36,954 bases of DNA from an uncultured Rubrobacteraceae bacterium (GTDB lineage Bacteria; Actinomycetota; Rubrobacteria; Rubrobacterales; Rubrobacteraceae). Below the pieces are notes generated by a model. The model was not told where the DNA came from and made no database searches. It saw nothing but the letters and a program-made list of their open reading frames with translations. Positions 15,056 through 23,192 of the stretch are shown piece by piece. Numbering within the stretch: the first letter of the stretch is position 1; every line of letters begins with the position of its first letter. A program made the translations under genes and the position numbers. Where the stretch lies: NCBI GenBank assembly GCA_902806015.1, contig CADCUZ010000077.1, forward strand, positions 1-36,954, written 5' to 3'.

Positions 15056-15894
15056 TGCCCGAGTTGCCGGAGACGACGGTCATCTCTCAGGACGTCGCCG
15101 CGCTCGCCGCCGGGCGCGAGGTGCTGCGGGCGGCGGTCTTCCGGCCTGACGTCACAAACGTGGAGATGGACGACTTTCCGCGCAGGCTCGTCGGGCGGAC
15201 GCTGCGGGGGACGGGGAGACGGGGCAAGATCATCGTCCTCGATTTTGGCGATGTGGTTGGCGTCGTCCACCTGGTCATCTCCGGCCGGGTCCTCCGCCTG
15301 CCCGAGTGGCAAGAACCGGACAGGATGAACACCGCCGTTCTCGAGTTCGAAGGGGGCCCCGTCCTGGCCTTTACCCGTCTCTGGCTCGGATACTTCGACC
15401 TCTACGAGCCGGGCGAAGAAGAGAACCATCCCCTCATAGCCCGCCTCGGCCCCGACCCTTTCTCGGACGGGTTCACCGCCGAGTACCTGGCGCGAGCCTT
15501 CCGCCGCAAGGCGAGCATAAAAAGCCTTCTCCTGGACCAGTCGGTGATCGCCGGCCTCGGCAACATCTACGTGGACGAGGTCCTCTTCGCCGCCGGCGTC
15601 CATCCCGCCCGCAGGGCGGACACCCTCACCGCCGAGGAGACGCATAAAATTCACACGGCCACCCGTGACATACTCCGCCACGCCATAGAGCTGCGCGGCA
15701 CCACCTTCGACTCCTACCACGACGCCTTCGGCGAGACCGGCCAGTACCAACACCGGCTCCAGGTCTTCACCCGAGCCGGCGAACCCTGCACCAACTGCGC
15801 CACGACCATCGAAAAAACCCGCGTCGCCGGCCGCGGGACCCACGCCTGTCCCGCCTGCCAGCCGTTGCAGGGTTCGGGCCCTACGCACAACTAG
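15055..15894 (+). CDS. mutM: Formamidopyrimidine-DNA glycosylase family protein (divergent)
   Basis: 279 residues from GTG 15055, overlapping the HAD stop codon. The N-terminal PELPE block gives the catalytic Pro/Glu after Met removal. RRGKIIVLDF supplies the conserved Lys near 60. The helix-two-turn-helix reads SVIAGLGNIYVDEVLFAAGVHP, and the C-terminal zinc finger CTNC...CPAC includes the GRGTH arginine. Fpg enzymes excise oxidised purines and cut the resulting abasic site. The lesion-space-filling residues look altered: the HLGMTG-type segment reads HLVISGR, and the DxRRFG segment reads TRLWLGYFDL. Damage preference may therefore differ from classical MutM. Symbol given by family only. Confidence 0.83.
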   Translation: MPELPETTVISQDVAALAAGREVLRAAVFRPDVTNVEMDDFPRRLVGRTLRGTGRRGKIIVLDFGDVVGVVHLVISGRVLRLPEWQEPDRMNTAVLEFEGGPVLAFTRLWLGYFDLYEPGEEENHPLIARLGPDPFSDGFTAEYLARAFRRKASIKSLLLDQSVIAGLGNIYVDEVLFAAGVHPARRADTLTAEETHKIHTATRDILRHAIELRGTTFDSYHDAFGETGQYQHRLQVFTRAGEPCTNCATTIEKTRVAGRGTHACPACQPLQGSGPTHN

Positions 15895-16000
15895 ATGGAT
15901 GTCGAGGAGGCGGGGGCCACGCGGCGGTGCCCAGCGTGCAGGGGCACCGCGTACCTCGCAGGAGGGTTGCCAGGGAGGGCTTCTCCCGGTACCAGAAGAC

Positions 16001-16576
16001 TTACTGCGTCGACTCTATTAGGTTGGGGTTCTCGTCGGCGAGGTTCCTGGCTTCGTCGTAGGCCTGCTCGGCCCGTTCGTAGTCGTTGCCTACCTGTTCT
16101 AGGAGGTCCAAAGCTTCCTGACGGTTGTTCTTTAGGGCCGGGTCCTTCTGGAGGAGGGTGTAGAATTCTATCTCCCGATCCTCGGCGGAGATCTGGGCCT
16201 CTATAGCTCCGGAGAGGAGGCTCGCGTAGCGCTTTACGGTCGGGTCCACGTCGAGGTCGGCCACGTCGGTGAGGGAGGCGTCGGCCTCTTGCAGCTTGGA
16301 GCGGGCCCTCTCCATCGTGTCCCTGGCCTCCGTTATGCGGTCCTGCTGGGCGGAGGGGTCGTTGCCGGCCTCGATCTCGTCCTTCACGCTCGCGTAGGTG
16401 GCGCGGGCCTCATCGAAGAGCCTGTTGTGCTCCGAGATCGCGCCGTTGGCCTCTACGATGGCCCCGTCGGCCCGCTCGTCGGGGCTCTCGCCGAAGAGGC
16501 CGGCGCATCCCGCCAGGAGGAGGGTGGAGAGCAGGATTACAACGGGGAGCGCCGGACGGTTTATCATGTAGGACAT
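16001..16576 (-). CDS. Putative lipoprotein with helical domain
   Basis: 191 residues, or 188 from the internal ATG at 16567. A type II signal peptide is clear: a short N-region with Arg, hydrophobic VVILLSTLLLAG, and lipobox LLAGC with Cys at about 24. The mature part is acidic and nearly all helical (ANGAISEHNRLFDEARATYASVKDEIEAG, RITEARDTMERARSKLQEAD), likely a coiled coil on the outer face of the membrane. No enzyme motif is seen and the family is not recognised. Its first start codon overlaps that of the divergent gene at 16575. Confidence 0.78.
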   Translation of the reverse strand: MSYMINRPALPVVILLSTLLLAGCAGLFGESPDERADGAIVEANGAISEHNRLFDEARATYASVKDEIEAGNDPSAQQDRITEARDTMERARSKLQEADASLTDVADLDVDPTVKRYASLLSGAIEAQISAEDREIEFYTLLQKDPALKNNRQEALDLLEQVGNDYERAEQAYDEARNLADENPNLIESTQ

Positions 16577-17000
16577 GAGTGAGGGAAGTCTACCGCCTTT
16601 CGGTATCCCTAGGCCGCGGTCTTTCCCGCGCCTCTTCGAGCGCGCCTTGGGCCGCCTCTTGGGACGGTCGCGACGCCGCGTGGAGAGGCCCGCGCCGGAC
16701 CCGGCGCTGCACGCGCGGGCGGCGTCCGTCGTGGGGCGTCACGCCGAGGAGCGAGCCACGCTCTTCGAGCGGGCGGAGAGGCTCGCCGGGAAGGCCGGCC
16801 GGCTCGAAGCGGCGGGAACGCCGAGCGAGAGCGCCAACAACCGCGCCGACCGGGCCAAGGAAGAGGTCGAGGCCGGCCTCGCGGCGCTTCGAGCCTCTTT
16901 CGTCGCCTCCGAGGGGGCCAAGGGCGGCGCGGCCTTCGACCGGGAGGTCGGCAAGAGGTACCCGGCGCTCGGGCCAAAGATGCAAGGCCAGAACGCCTGA
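16575..17000 (+). CDS. Small Arg/Ala-rich helical protein of unknown function
   Basis: Up to 141 residues from ATG 16575. The first 15-20 codons have lower third-position GC than the rest and overlap the likely promoter of the divergent lipoprotein gene, so the true start may be further in, for example a GTG near 16680. The body is alpha-helical and charged (ERATLFERAERLAGKAGRLE, NNRADRAKEEVEAGLAALRASF). It has no signal peptide, membrane segment or known motif. It converges on the small membrane protein gene at 17016 with 15 bp between stops. Alternative frames in the same region lack this codon bias. Confidence 0.55.
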   Translation: MSEGSLPPFGIPRPRSFPRLFERALGRLLGRSRRRVERPAPDPALHARAASVVGRHAEERATLFERAERLAGKAGRLEAAGTPSESANNRADRAKEEVEAGLAALRASFVASEGAKGGAAFDREVGKRYPALGPKMQGQNA

Positions 17001-17015
17001 CGCACCCCGTTCTGT

Positions 17016-17471
17016 TTAGTCCCCTGAAGTGATGGCGCCGTAGGCCTGTTTGGCAAAGTTGCGGGCGGAGGGCCCGGTCTTCGGGTTCAGGAACAGGAAG
17101 CCGAGGGCCGCCGCCAGGATGAGCAAGAGGAGGCCCCTGCCACCGCCCCCTTCTTTCACCCTCTGGCCGCGCACCCGCTTGCTACCCTCCTGGGCGGCGC
17201 CGGCGGCGGCCTCGACCTGCTTGCGCAGCTTGTCGTCGTCCCAAAGCCTGCCCACGATCTCCGTCGGGTCCTCGCCGGAGACCTCGTCAAGGATGGCCCG
17301 GGCCGACTCTATAAAGACGCGGATGTTGTCCCTGAGATCGTCGTCGTAGAGCAGCCTCTCGGCCACCGGCCTCGCCCCTGCGTAGACTGCCGCCAGCGCG
17401 GCCGTCGGGACTAGCGACGTCCCCGTGGCCTGCTCTTTCAACATCTCCGCCCGACTCTTCCTGCCAAACAC
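17016..17471 (-). CDS. Small membrane protein of unknown function
   Basis: 151 residues from GTG 17471, preceded by AGGAGGT. The N-terminal two-thirds is helical and charged (RDNIRVFIESARAILDEVSGEDP, LRKQVEAAAGAAQEGSKRVRGQRV). One C-terminal membrane helix follows (GRGLLLLILAAALGFLFLNP), then a short tail. The positive residues on the N-terminal side of the helix suggest a cytoplasmic N-domain anchored by its tail. It is not recognised as a known family. It lies 60 bp downstream of ileS on the same strand but is probably transcribed separately. Confidence 0.72.
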   Translation of the reverse strand: MFGRKSRAEMLKEQATGTSLVPTAALAAVYAGARPVAERLLYDDDLRDNIRVFIESARAILDEVSGEDPTEIVGRLWDDDKLRKQVEAAAGAAQEGSKRVRGQRVKEGGGGRGLLLLILAAALGFLFLNPKTGPSARNFAKQAYGAITSGD

Positions 17472-17530
17472 GCGAAACCTCCTGATCCTGACCTCTACAA
17501 GGACTACATCATACCCGTTTGGCCGGACCT

Positions 17531-20500
17531 CTACCCCGCGGGCTTCAGCCTGACCATCAACGCCTCCCCGTCGACGCTCACCTCCTGGAAGCCCTCCGCT
17601 CCGCCGTCGGCGTCGAGGTCGAGCTCGCGCGCGAGCACCTCGGTCTTGAAGTAGCCCCCCCAGCGCCCCCCGAGCAGGCCCACGACCCGCTCGCTGCCCC
17701 GCAGCCCCACGGAGATGCCCTCCTCTATCTCGAAGCCCTCGTCCCGCCTGAGGTTCTGTACCTTGTGGACTAGCTCCCTGACGAGCCCCTCGTCTTCGAG
17801 ATCCGGGTCCAGCCGGGTGTCCAGCGCGACTGAGAGCTCCCTCTCCCGCTCCAGCGCGTAGCCCTCCCTCTCACCAGGCTCAACGAGCAATTCCTGCGGG
17901 GAGAGCGTGATTTCCTGCCCGCCCACGCTTACGGAGACCGTTTTCCCGACGGCGGCAAGGGCACCGACCTCCGGTGGGGCTTCGGCCAGGGCGGATCGGA
18001 TGCCTGGCACGAGCCTCCCGTACTTTGGTCCCACGACGCCGAGGTTCGGCTTGAGGTCGTAGACGACCACGTCCTCTGCCTGCCCAAAGCGCAACTCCTT
18101 GACGTTCAACTCGTCGAGGACGATCTCCCTCAAGATTTCGACTCCCTGGGCGAGGTCCCCCTCCCCGGGAGACTCGTCCACGACCACGACCTCGCGTAGG
18201 GGCTGGCGGTTCTTGACGGCGGCGGCGTTGCGGGCCGCCCGCCCGAGACCGACGACGCGCCTCGCCACGGACATTCGCCCGGAGAGATCTCTGTTCACCA
18301 GCGACCCGTCGTAGATGGGCCAGGACGCGAGGTGGACGCTGTCGGGGGCGACAGGGTCGGTGTTAGCCACGAGGTTCTGGTAGAGCTCCTCGGCGACGAA
18401 CGGGGTGAAGGGGGCGGTCAGCTTCGTGACCGTGACCAGGCATTCGTAGAGGGTCGAGTGGGCGGCCTTCTTGTCCCTGTCGTCCTCGCCCTTCCAGAAG
18501 CGGCGCCGGCTGCGGCGTACGTACCAGTTCGAGAGTTCGTCCACGAACTCCCCCACGGCGCGTCCGGCGGCCGTCACATCGTAGGCGTCGAGGCGTTCGG
18601 TGACGGTCTTTACCGTGAGTTGCAACTCGGAGAGCGCCCAGCGGTCCATCAGGGTCCGATCCCGCGGCTCGACGGAGTCCCTCTTCGGGTCGAAGCCGTC
18701 TATGCGGGCGTAGGTGGTGAAGAACGAGTAGGTGTTCCAGAGGGTGAGCAAGTACTTGCGGACCGCCTCGTCTACCTGGTCCTCGCTGAACCGCCGCGTG
18801 TTGCCGGGGCTCGTCGCGGTGTAGAGCGCCCACCGCAGGGCGTCCGCGCCCTGCTTGCCGAAGACCTCCCACGGGTCTATGACGTTGCCCAACGACTTGC
18901 TCATCTTCTTGCCCTGTGGGTCCAGGATGTGGCCGAGCACCAGGCACGTCTTGAACGAGGACCTCCCGAAGAGCATGGTCGAGACGGCGTGCAGAGAGTA
19001 GAACCAGCCCCGCGTCTGGTCCACGGCCTCGCAGATAAAGTCCGCGGGAAACTGGCGCCCGAAGTGCTCTGCGCTCCCGGCTTCGTCCTGCGGGTAGGCG
19101 TACTGGGCGAACGGCATGGAGCCCGAGTCGAACCACACGTCGAGCACCTCGGGCACGCGGCGGGCGGGCTCGCCGGTCTCCGGGTGCCGGACGCGCACGT
19201 CGTCTATGTAGGGGCGGTGCAGGTCGTCGGGGACTTCGGCGGGGTCGAGGGCTATCTCCTTCAGTTCTTCGACGCTGCCGACCACGACGACGTCGCCGGA
19301 GTCGGTGCGCCAGATCGGCAACGGCGTCCCCCAGTAGCGCTCCCGGGAGAGGGCCCAGTCCATATTGTTCCTTAGCCAGTCCCCGAAACGGCCCCACTTG
19401 ACGTGCTCGGGGACCCAGTTGATCTTCCCGTTCTCCGACAGAAGGTCGTCGAGCACGGCCGTCGTCCGCGCGTACCAGGCCCTCTTGGCGTAGTACAAGA
19501 GCGGCGTCCCGCACCGCCAGCAGTGCGGGTAGGCGTGCTCGTACTCTTCCGCTCGGAAGAGCGCCCCCTTCTCCCGCAACTCCTCGACGAGCCCGGGATC
19601 GGCCTCCTTGACGAAGACGCCGGCGAACCGCCCGACCCTCTCGTCGAACGCCCCGTCTGGCTTTACCGGGTGGATCGTCGGCAGGCCGTAGCGGCGTCCG
19701 ACGCGGGCGTCGTCCTCGCCGTAGGCTGGTGCGGTGTGCACGAGGCCGGTGCCCTCGGTCGTCGTGACGTACTCGCCGAGCACGACGGTCCACAGGTTCT
19801 CCATCTCTTCCACTTCTATGTAGTCGAACGGGCGCCGGTACCCCAGCCCCTCCAACTCCGAGCCCTTGCGCGTCTCGAGCACCCCGTAGCCGCCCTCGCC
19901 GAAGACCTTCTCCAGAAGTTCCCGCGCGACGATTAGCCTCTCGCCGTTAGCCTCGACGGTCGCGTAGTCCACCTTCGGGTTGACGGCGACGGCGGCGTTG
20001 GAGACGAGGGTCCAAGGCGTCGTGGTCCAGACGAGGAGGCTGGTGTTCTCGTCCCCCTTTAGGGGCAGCCTCACGTAGACGCTCGGGTCTACGACGGGCT
20101 CCGGGTATTGCTGGTAGCCGAGGGCGACCTCGGCGGAGGAGAGGGAGGTCTGGTCGCGGGGGCAGTGGGCGCTGACCTTGTAGCCTTCGTAGAGGAGGCC
20201 TCTGTCGTGCAGCGTCTTTAGGGCCCACCAGACGCTCTCTATGTAGGAAGTGTCAAGGGTGCGGTACGGGTCGTCCATGTCCACCCAGAAGCCCAGCCGC
20301 TCGCTCATCGCCTTCCAGTCGTCCACGTAGCGGAAGACAGACTCGCGGCAGAGGCTGTTGAACCTCTCGACCCCGTAGCGCTCGATGTCGTCCTTGCCGG
20401 AGAGGCCAAGCTCTTTCTCGACCCCGATCTCGACGGGCAGGCCGTGGGTGTCCCAGCCGCCCTTGCGCTCGACCCGGTAGCCTTGCATGGTCTTGTAGCG

Positions 20501-20710
20501 CGGGATCAGGTCTTTGAACGACCGCGCGAGCGCGTGGTGGAAACCCGGCCTCCCGTTGGCCGTCGGCGGCCCCTCGTAGAACACGAACGTCCCGTCCTGC
20601 GGACGCTCCTCCACGGATCGGCGGAAGGTCTCCCGCTCCCGCCAGAGCCCCAACACCTTCTCTTCCAGTTCGGGAAACCGCACCCGAGCGTCTACCTTCT
20701 CGAACGTCAT
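17531..20710 (-). CDS. ileS: Isoleucine--tRNA ligase, type 2, with GXHH signature
   Basis: 1059 residues, the usual length for class Ia IleRS. It charges tRNA-Ile with isoleucine and edits misactivated valine in the CP1 domain (the WTTTPWTL segment). The class I HIGH-type signature, at 56-59 in PPTANGRPGFHHALA, reads GFHH instead of HxGH. The second signature KMSKSLGN is intact near residue 602. GWDTHGLPVEIGVEKELGL and the tRNA-binding C-terminal half match the type 2 (eukaryote-like) group, whose members are less sensitive to mupirocin. The ATG at 20710 follows TTGAGAGGTAG. Regulation is by the T-box leader just upstream. Confidence 0.96.
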   Translation of the reverse strand: MTFEKVDARVRFPELEEKVLGLWRERETFRRSVEERPQDGTFVFYEGPPTANGRPGFHHALARSFKDLIPRYKTMQGYRVERKGGWDTHGLPVEIGVEKELGLSGKDDIERYGVERFNSLCRESVFRYVDDWKAMSERLGFWVDMDDPYRTLDTSYIESVWWALKTLHDRGLLYEGYKVSAHCPRDQTSLSSAEVALGYQQYPEPVVDPSVYVRLPLKGDENTSLLVWTTTPWTLVSNAAVAVNPKVDYATVEANGERLIVARELLEKVFGEGGYGVLETRKGSELEGLGYRRPFDYIEVEEMENLWTVVLGEYVTTTEGTGLVHTAPAYGEDDARVGRRYGLPTIHPVKPDGAFDERVGRFAGVFVKEADPGLVEELREKGALFRAEEYEHAYPHCWRCGTPLLYYAKRAWYARTTAVLDDLLSENGKINWVPEHVKWGRFGDWLRNNMDWALSRERYWGTPLPIWRTDSGDVVVVGSVEELKEIALDPAEVPDDLHRPYIDDVRVRHPETGEPARRVPEVLDVWFDSGSMPFAQYAYPQDEAGSAEHFGRQFPADFICEAVDQTRGWFYSLHAVSTMLFGRSSFKTCLVLGHILDPQGKKMSKSLGNVIDPWEVFGKQGADALRWALYTATSPGNTRRFSEDQVDEAVRKYLLTLWNTYSFFTTYARIDGFDPKRDSVEPRDRTLMDRWALSELQLTVKTVTERLDAYDVTAAGRAVGEFVDELSNWYVRRSRRRFWKGEDDRDKKAAHSTLYECLVTVTKLTAPFTPFVAEELYQNLVANTDPVAPDSVHLASWPIYDGSLVNRDLSGRMSVARRVVGLGRAARNAAAVKNRQPLREVVVVDESPGEGDLAQGVEILREIVLDELNVKELRFGQAEDVVVYDLKPNLGVVGPKYGRLVPGIRSALAEAPPEVGALAAVGKTVSVSVGGQEITLSPQELLVEPGEREGYALERERELSVALDTRLDPDLEDEGLVRELVHKVQNLRRDEGFEIEEGISVGLRGSERVVGLLGGRWGGYFKTEVLARELDLDADGGAEGFQEVSVDGEALMVRLKPAG

Positions 20711-20730
20711 GGCCCACTACCTCTCAAGCT

Positions 20731-20783
20731 AAAACCCCCGTCCCCGCGGACGGAGCCTACGACTCCAGCCGCGGGGACGGGGG
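20731..20783 (-). terminator. T-box attenuator terminator hairpin
   Basis: A 15-bp perfect stem, CCCCCGTCCCCGCGG with its complement (20769-20783 and 20735-20749), is followed by TTTT on the minus strand (20731-20734). Part of its 5' strand, CGTCCCCGC, can instead pair with the GCGGGG of the T-box to form the antiterminator. It is therefore the off-state structure of the ileS leader. The loop contains a smaller GGAG/CTCC pairing. Confidence 0.85.
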
Positions 20784-21030
20784 CCGTCTTTGAACCCTCG
20801 CGGTACCACCCCGCTTGCCCGGGCCTACCGGCACGGACCACCTCGCGGCGTCGCGGTCTCCCGCGCGCCCCCGCCGTAACGGGCGGACCCGGCCGGCCCT
20901 AGTAACGTCCAGGCCGCTTGGCGCGGCCTCCCGCTTTCGGCCGGCGGCTCGGGGAGGATCTTCGGGCCGCTTCCCGCACCGGGCTCACACCGTCCCCGGC
21001 TCGCTCTGACGGGGGTGGGCGGCCCTACTC
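20735..21030 (-). promoter_or_regulatory. T-box riboswitch leader (Ile) of ileS
   Basis: On the minus strand the T-box core GTGGTACCGCG lies at about 20799-20810. It sits immediately before an antiterminator/terminator pair. Further upstream the Stem I region shows AGAGCGAGCCGGGG and GGTGTGAGCCCGG blocks of the usual type. A GAAGATCCTCC segment carries ATC (20957-20959) as candidate isoleucine specifier. Uncharged tRNA-Ile would stabilise the antiterminator and allow read-through into ileS. The overlap of antiterminator and a T-tailed terminator indicates transcriptional control. Exact Stem I boundaries and specifier pairing were not folded. The rest of 20711-21220 holds only this leader, its promoter and the sulfite oxidase 5' region. 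Confidence 0.85.
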
Positions 21031-21055
21031 GTTCCCGTCGTCGCCTGTGGATAGC

Positions 21056-21084
21056 TTTGTAGCGTCAAAGAGCGGGTGTGTCAA
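21056..21084 (-). promoter_or_regulatory. ileS: Promoter of the T-box/ileS transcript
   Basis: On the minus strand a perfect TTGACA (21079-21084), a 17-nt spacer and TACAAA (21056-21061, 4 of 6 consensus) lie just upstream of the T-box Stem I. Expected transcription start is near 21049, giving a leader of roughly 340 nt. Confidence 0.65.
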
Positions 21085-21220
21085 GGAGCGCGCGGTGATC
21101 CGGCCAGGGGCGGTGACTCGTAATCTATTCGTAAGAACTTGCAAGCCCTATTTGAGGTTGCGGGAGTAGACTCTGTTCTACGAGACACGGTCGGCAAGAG
21201 GCGCATTGGAGAGCGGTAGT

Positions 21221-22894
21221 ATGAGGATTAGAGCGGCAATAGCGGGGGTCGTCGGCATAGTGGTGGCGCTCGGCGTTACGGAGCTGGTCCACGGGCTCTA
21301 CAGCGGCGTGCCTTCCGTGGTGGTCTCGCTGGCGCAGGCGATCGCCGAGCTTACGCCCGGCGGGATCGTGACCCGGGGCATCGAGCTTCTCGGCACGGCG
21401 GACATACCCGTCCTTATAGGTACCGTGATCGTAGGCGCCGCCGCGATTTGCGCCCTGCTCGCTATCCTGGCCGTCAAACGCCCGGCCCTCGCCCTCTTCG
21501 GCGTCGCCGTCCTGATGGCGCTGGCCCTAGCCGCCTCGTTCGCGGCCGAGCCTTTCATAGCCCCGGTCGCCGCGGTCGTGAGCGTCGTCGTCGGCCTGCT
21601 GATCGGGACGCTGGCGACGGAACTTCTGCTGCGCTCCGCGGGGCTGCGGGACACGAAGGCCGCCCAACGCGAGACGGTGGCCTCCGAGGCCGGCTCGCCG
21701 CCCTCGCCCGTCGTCAGGTCCAGAGAGGCCGGACCTGGCAAAGCCGTCACCGTGAACCGCGGGGGTTTCGTGGCCCTTGCCGGCGGCGCTACCGTCGCCG
21801 CCCTCGCCGCCCTCGGCGTCGGCCGCGCGCTCGCCAGCGGCGCCGCCCAGGCGGCCAAACCGAAGAAGCTGGACCTCCGCAGCGGCTCAGCCGGCAAGCA
21901 GCGGCAGGGGGACGGCGAGAACAGCGGTGGCGGAAGGAAGCCGGCCCTGCACGAGACCCTACCGCCGCCCCCCGAGGACGCCTCCATAGACGCGCCGGGC
22001 ATGCCGAAGCTCATCACGCCGGCAGCGAACTTCTACCTCATAGACGCGGCCCTCTCCTCGCCCCGGGTGGACGTGAACACCTGGAAGCTCTCCGTGAAGG
22101 GCGCGGTCGAGAACCCGGTCTCCTTCTCGTACAAGGACCTGCTCGACATGCCCACCCGCGAGTCCGACGTGACGCTCTCTTGCGTCTCCAACCCGGTCGG
22201 CGGCGGACTGGTCTCCAACGGGCGCTGGACGGGGGTCCTGCTCTCCGACGTCCTGAAAGAGGCCGGCGTGAGCCGGGAGAACATCTCGCGCGCCTCCGAG
22301 CAGCTGGTCGGGCGCAGCGTGGACGGCTGGACCGGGGGCTTCAAGACCGAGCTCGCCCTCGACGGCCGCGAGGCGCTGGTCGCCTTCGGCCTGAACGGCA
22401 GCGAGCTCCCGGTAAAGCACGGGTACCCGGTGCGGCTCGTCGTGCCCGGGGTCTACGGCTACGTCTCCGCCACGAAGTGGCTCACCGATATAGAGCTCAC
22501 CGACTGGAACTTCGACGCGTACTGGATCCAACGCACCTGGGCCAAGGAGGGCCCGGTCAAGACCCAGTCCCGCATAGACACCGTCAGGGACGGCCAGCAG
22601 CTGAAGCCCGGCAAGGTCCCCGTCGGCGGCGTCGCCTGGGCCCCCCATCGCGGTATCGAGAAGGTCGAGGTCTCCACCGATAACGGCGAAACCTGGAACG
22701 AGGCCCGCCTCGCCAGCCAACTCGACCCGGACACCTGGCGTCAGTACCTCTACGAGTGGGACGCCAAACCCGGCCAGTACACCCTCCAGGTACGCGCCAC
22801 CGACGGCACAGGCCAGACCCAGCCGCAGAAAACCGCCCCGCCGCACCCCTCCGGCGCCGACGGCTACCACACGATGGACGTGACCGTGGCCTGA
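21221..22894 (+). CDS. Membrane-anchored sulfite oxidase-family molybdopterin oxidoreductase
   Basis: 557 residues from ATG 21221 with GGAGAG upstream. A TTG at 21206 is less likely. Four N-terminal membrane helices occupy about residues 1-145. After a short linker comes a fifth hydrophobic segment resembling a Tat signal (VNRGGFVALAGGATVAALAAL, with RG in place of RR), then a Pro/Gly-rich linker. The molybdopterin domain has Cys in VTLSCVSNPVGGG as Mo ligand, and KHGYPVRLVVPGVYGYVSATKWL. The C-terminal Mo-co dimerisation domain contains GVAWAPHRGIEKVEVSTDNGETW. The topology places the catalytic part outside the membrane. The substrate may be sulfite or another oxyanion or S-oxide. It is a single gene followed by a terminator at 23106. 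Confidence 0.9.
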   Translation: MRIRAAIAGVVGIVVALGVTELVHGLYSGVPSVVVSLAQAIAELTPGGIVTRGIELLGTADIPVLIGTVIVGAAAICALLAILAVKRPALALFGVAVLMALALAASFAAEPFIAPVAAVVSVVVGLLIGTLATELLLRSAGLRDTKAAQRETVASEAGSPPSPVVRSREAGPGKAVTVNRGGFVALAGGATVAALAALGVGRALASGAAQAAKPKKLDLRSGSAGKQRQGDGENSGGGRKPALHETLPPPPEDASIDAPGMPKLITPAANFYLIDAALSSPRVDVNTWKLSVKGAVENPVSFSYKDLLDMPTRESDVTLSCVSNPVGGGLVSNGRWTGVLLSDVLKEAGVSRENISRASEQLVGRSVDGWTGGFKTELALDGREALVAFGLNGSELPVKHGYPVRLVVPGVYGYVSATKWLTDIELTDWNFDAYWIQRTWAKEGPVKTQSRIDTVRDGQQLKPGKVPVGGVAWAPHRGIEKVEVSTDNGETWNEARLASQLDPDTWRQYLYEWDAKPGQYTLQVRATDGTGQTQPQKTAPPHPSGADGYHTMDVTVA

Positions 22895-23105
22895 CGGAGG
22901 CGGAAATACCCCTTCGGAGGCGCTGACCCGCAAGTACAGGTTGAAGCTCTTGCCGGGTTCCTCCCGGCCGGACCGGTGTTGTAACCAAAGTGTTTCCGGT
23001 GCGTAACAACCTCGTAACGTCTCGGCAAGGGCACCGTAACGGGTTAAGGGTAAGATTCAGATTGAACCGAGCCCCGGCCGATGGGACCATTCCCCCCTCC
23101 AGATT

Positions 23106-23127
23106 CCGTCGGTCGGGACGGTTTTTT
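23106..23127 (+). terminator. Rho-independent terminator between sulfite oxidase homologue and endonuclease V
   Basis: CCGTC, a 6-nt loop and GACGG are followed directly by six Ts (23122-23127). This ends the 298-bp intergenic region 22895-23192. Upstream in that region GTAAC occurs four times between about 22980 and 23040. This and the distance from the gene leave open an attenuator role in front of the endonuclease V gene. Confidence 0.65.
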
Positions 23128-23192
23128 GTCACCTTCTTCTCCTGTTCGCGGGTTCGGATGACGTTGCGGGGGGCGGCGGGTATCCTGGCGGT

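Noticed and set aside
15895..16206. Possible small CxxC protein starting directly after the Fpg gene
   Set aside because: One CPAC knuckle is not enough. Most of the frame is antisense to the lipoprotein gene and no ribosome-binding site or second knuckle is seen.
16579..17019. Alternative plus- and minus-strand frames over the Arg/Ala-rich protein gene
   Set aside because: They are rich in Arg/Pro/Gly without helical pattern or third-position GC bias, typical of shadow frames.
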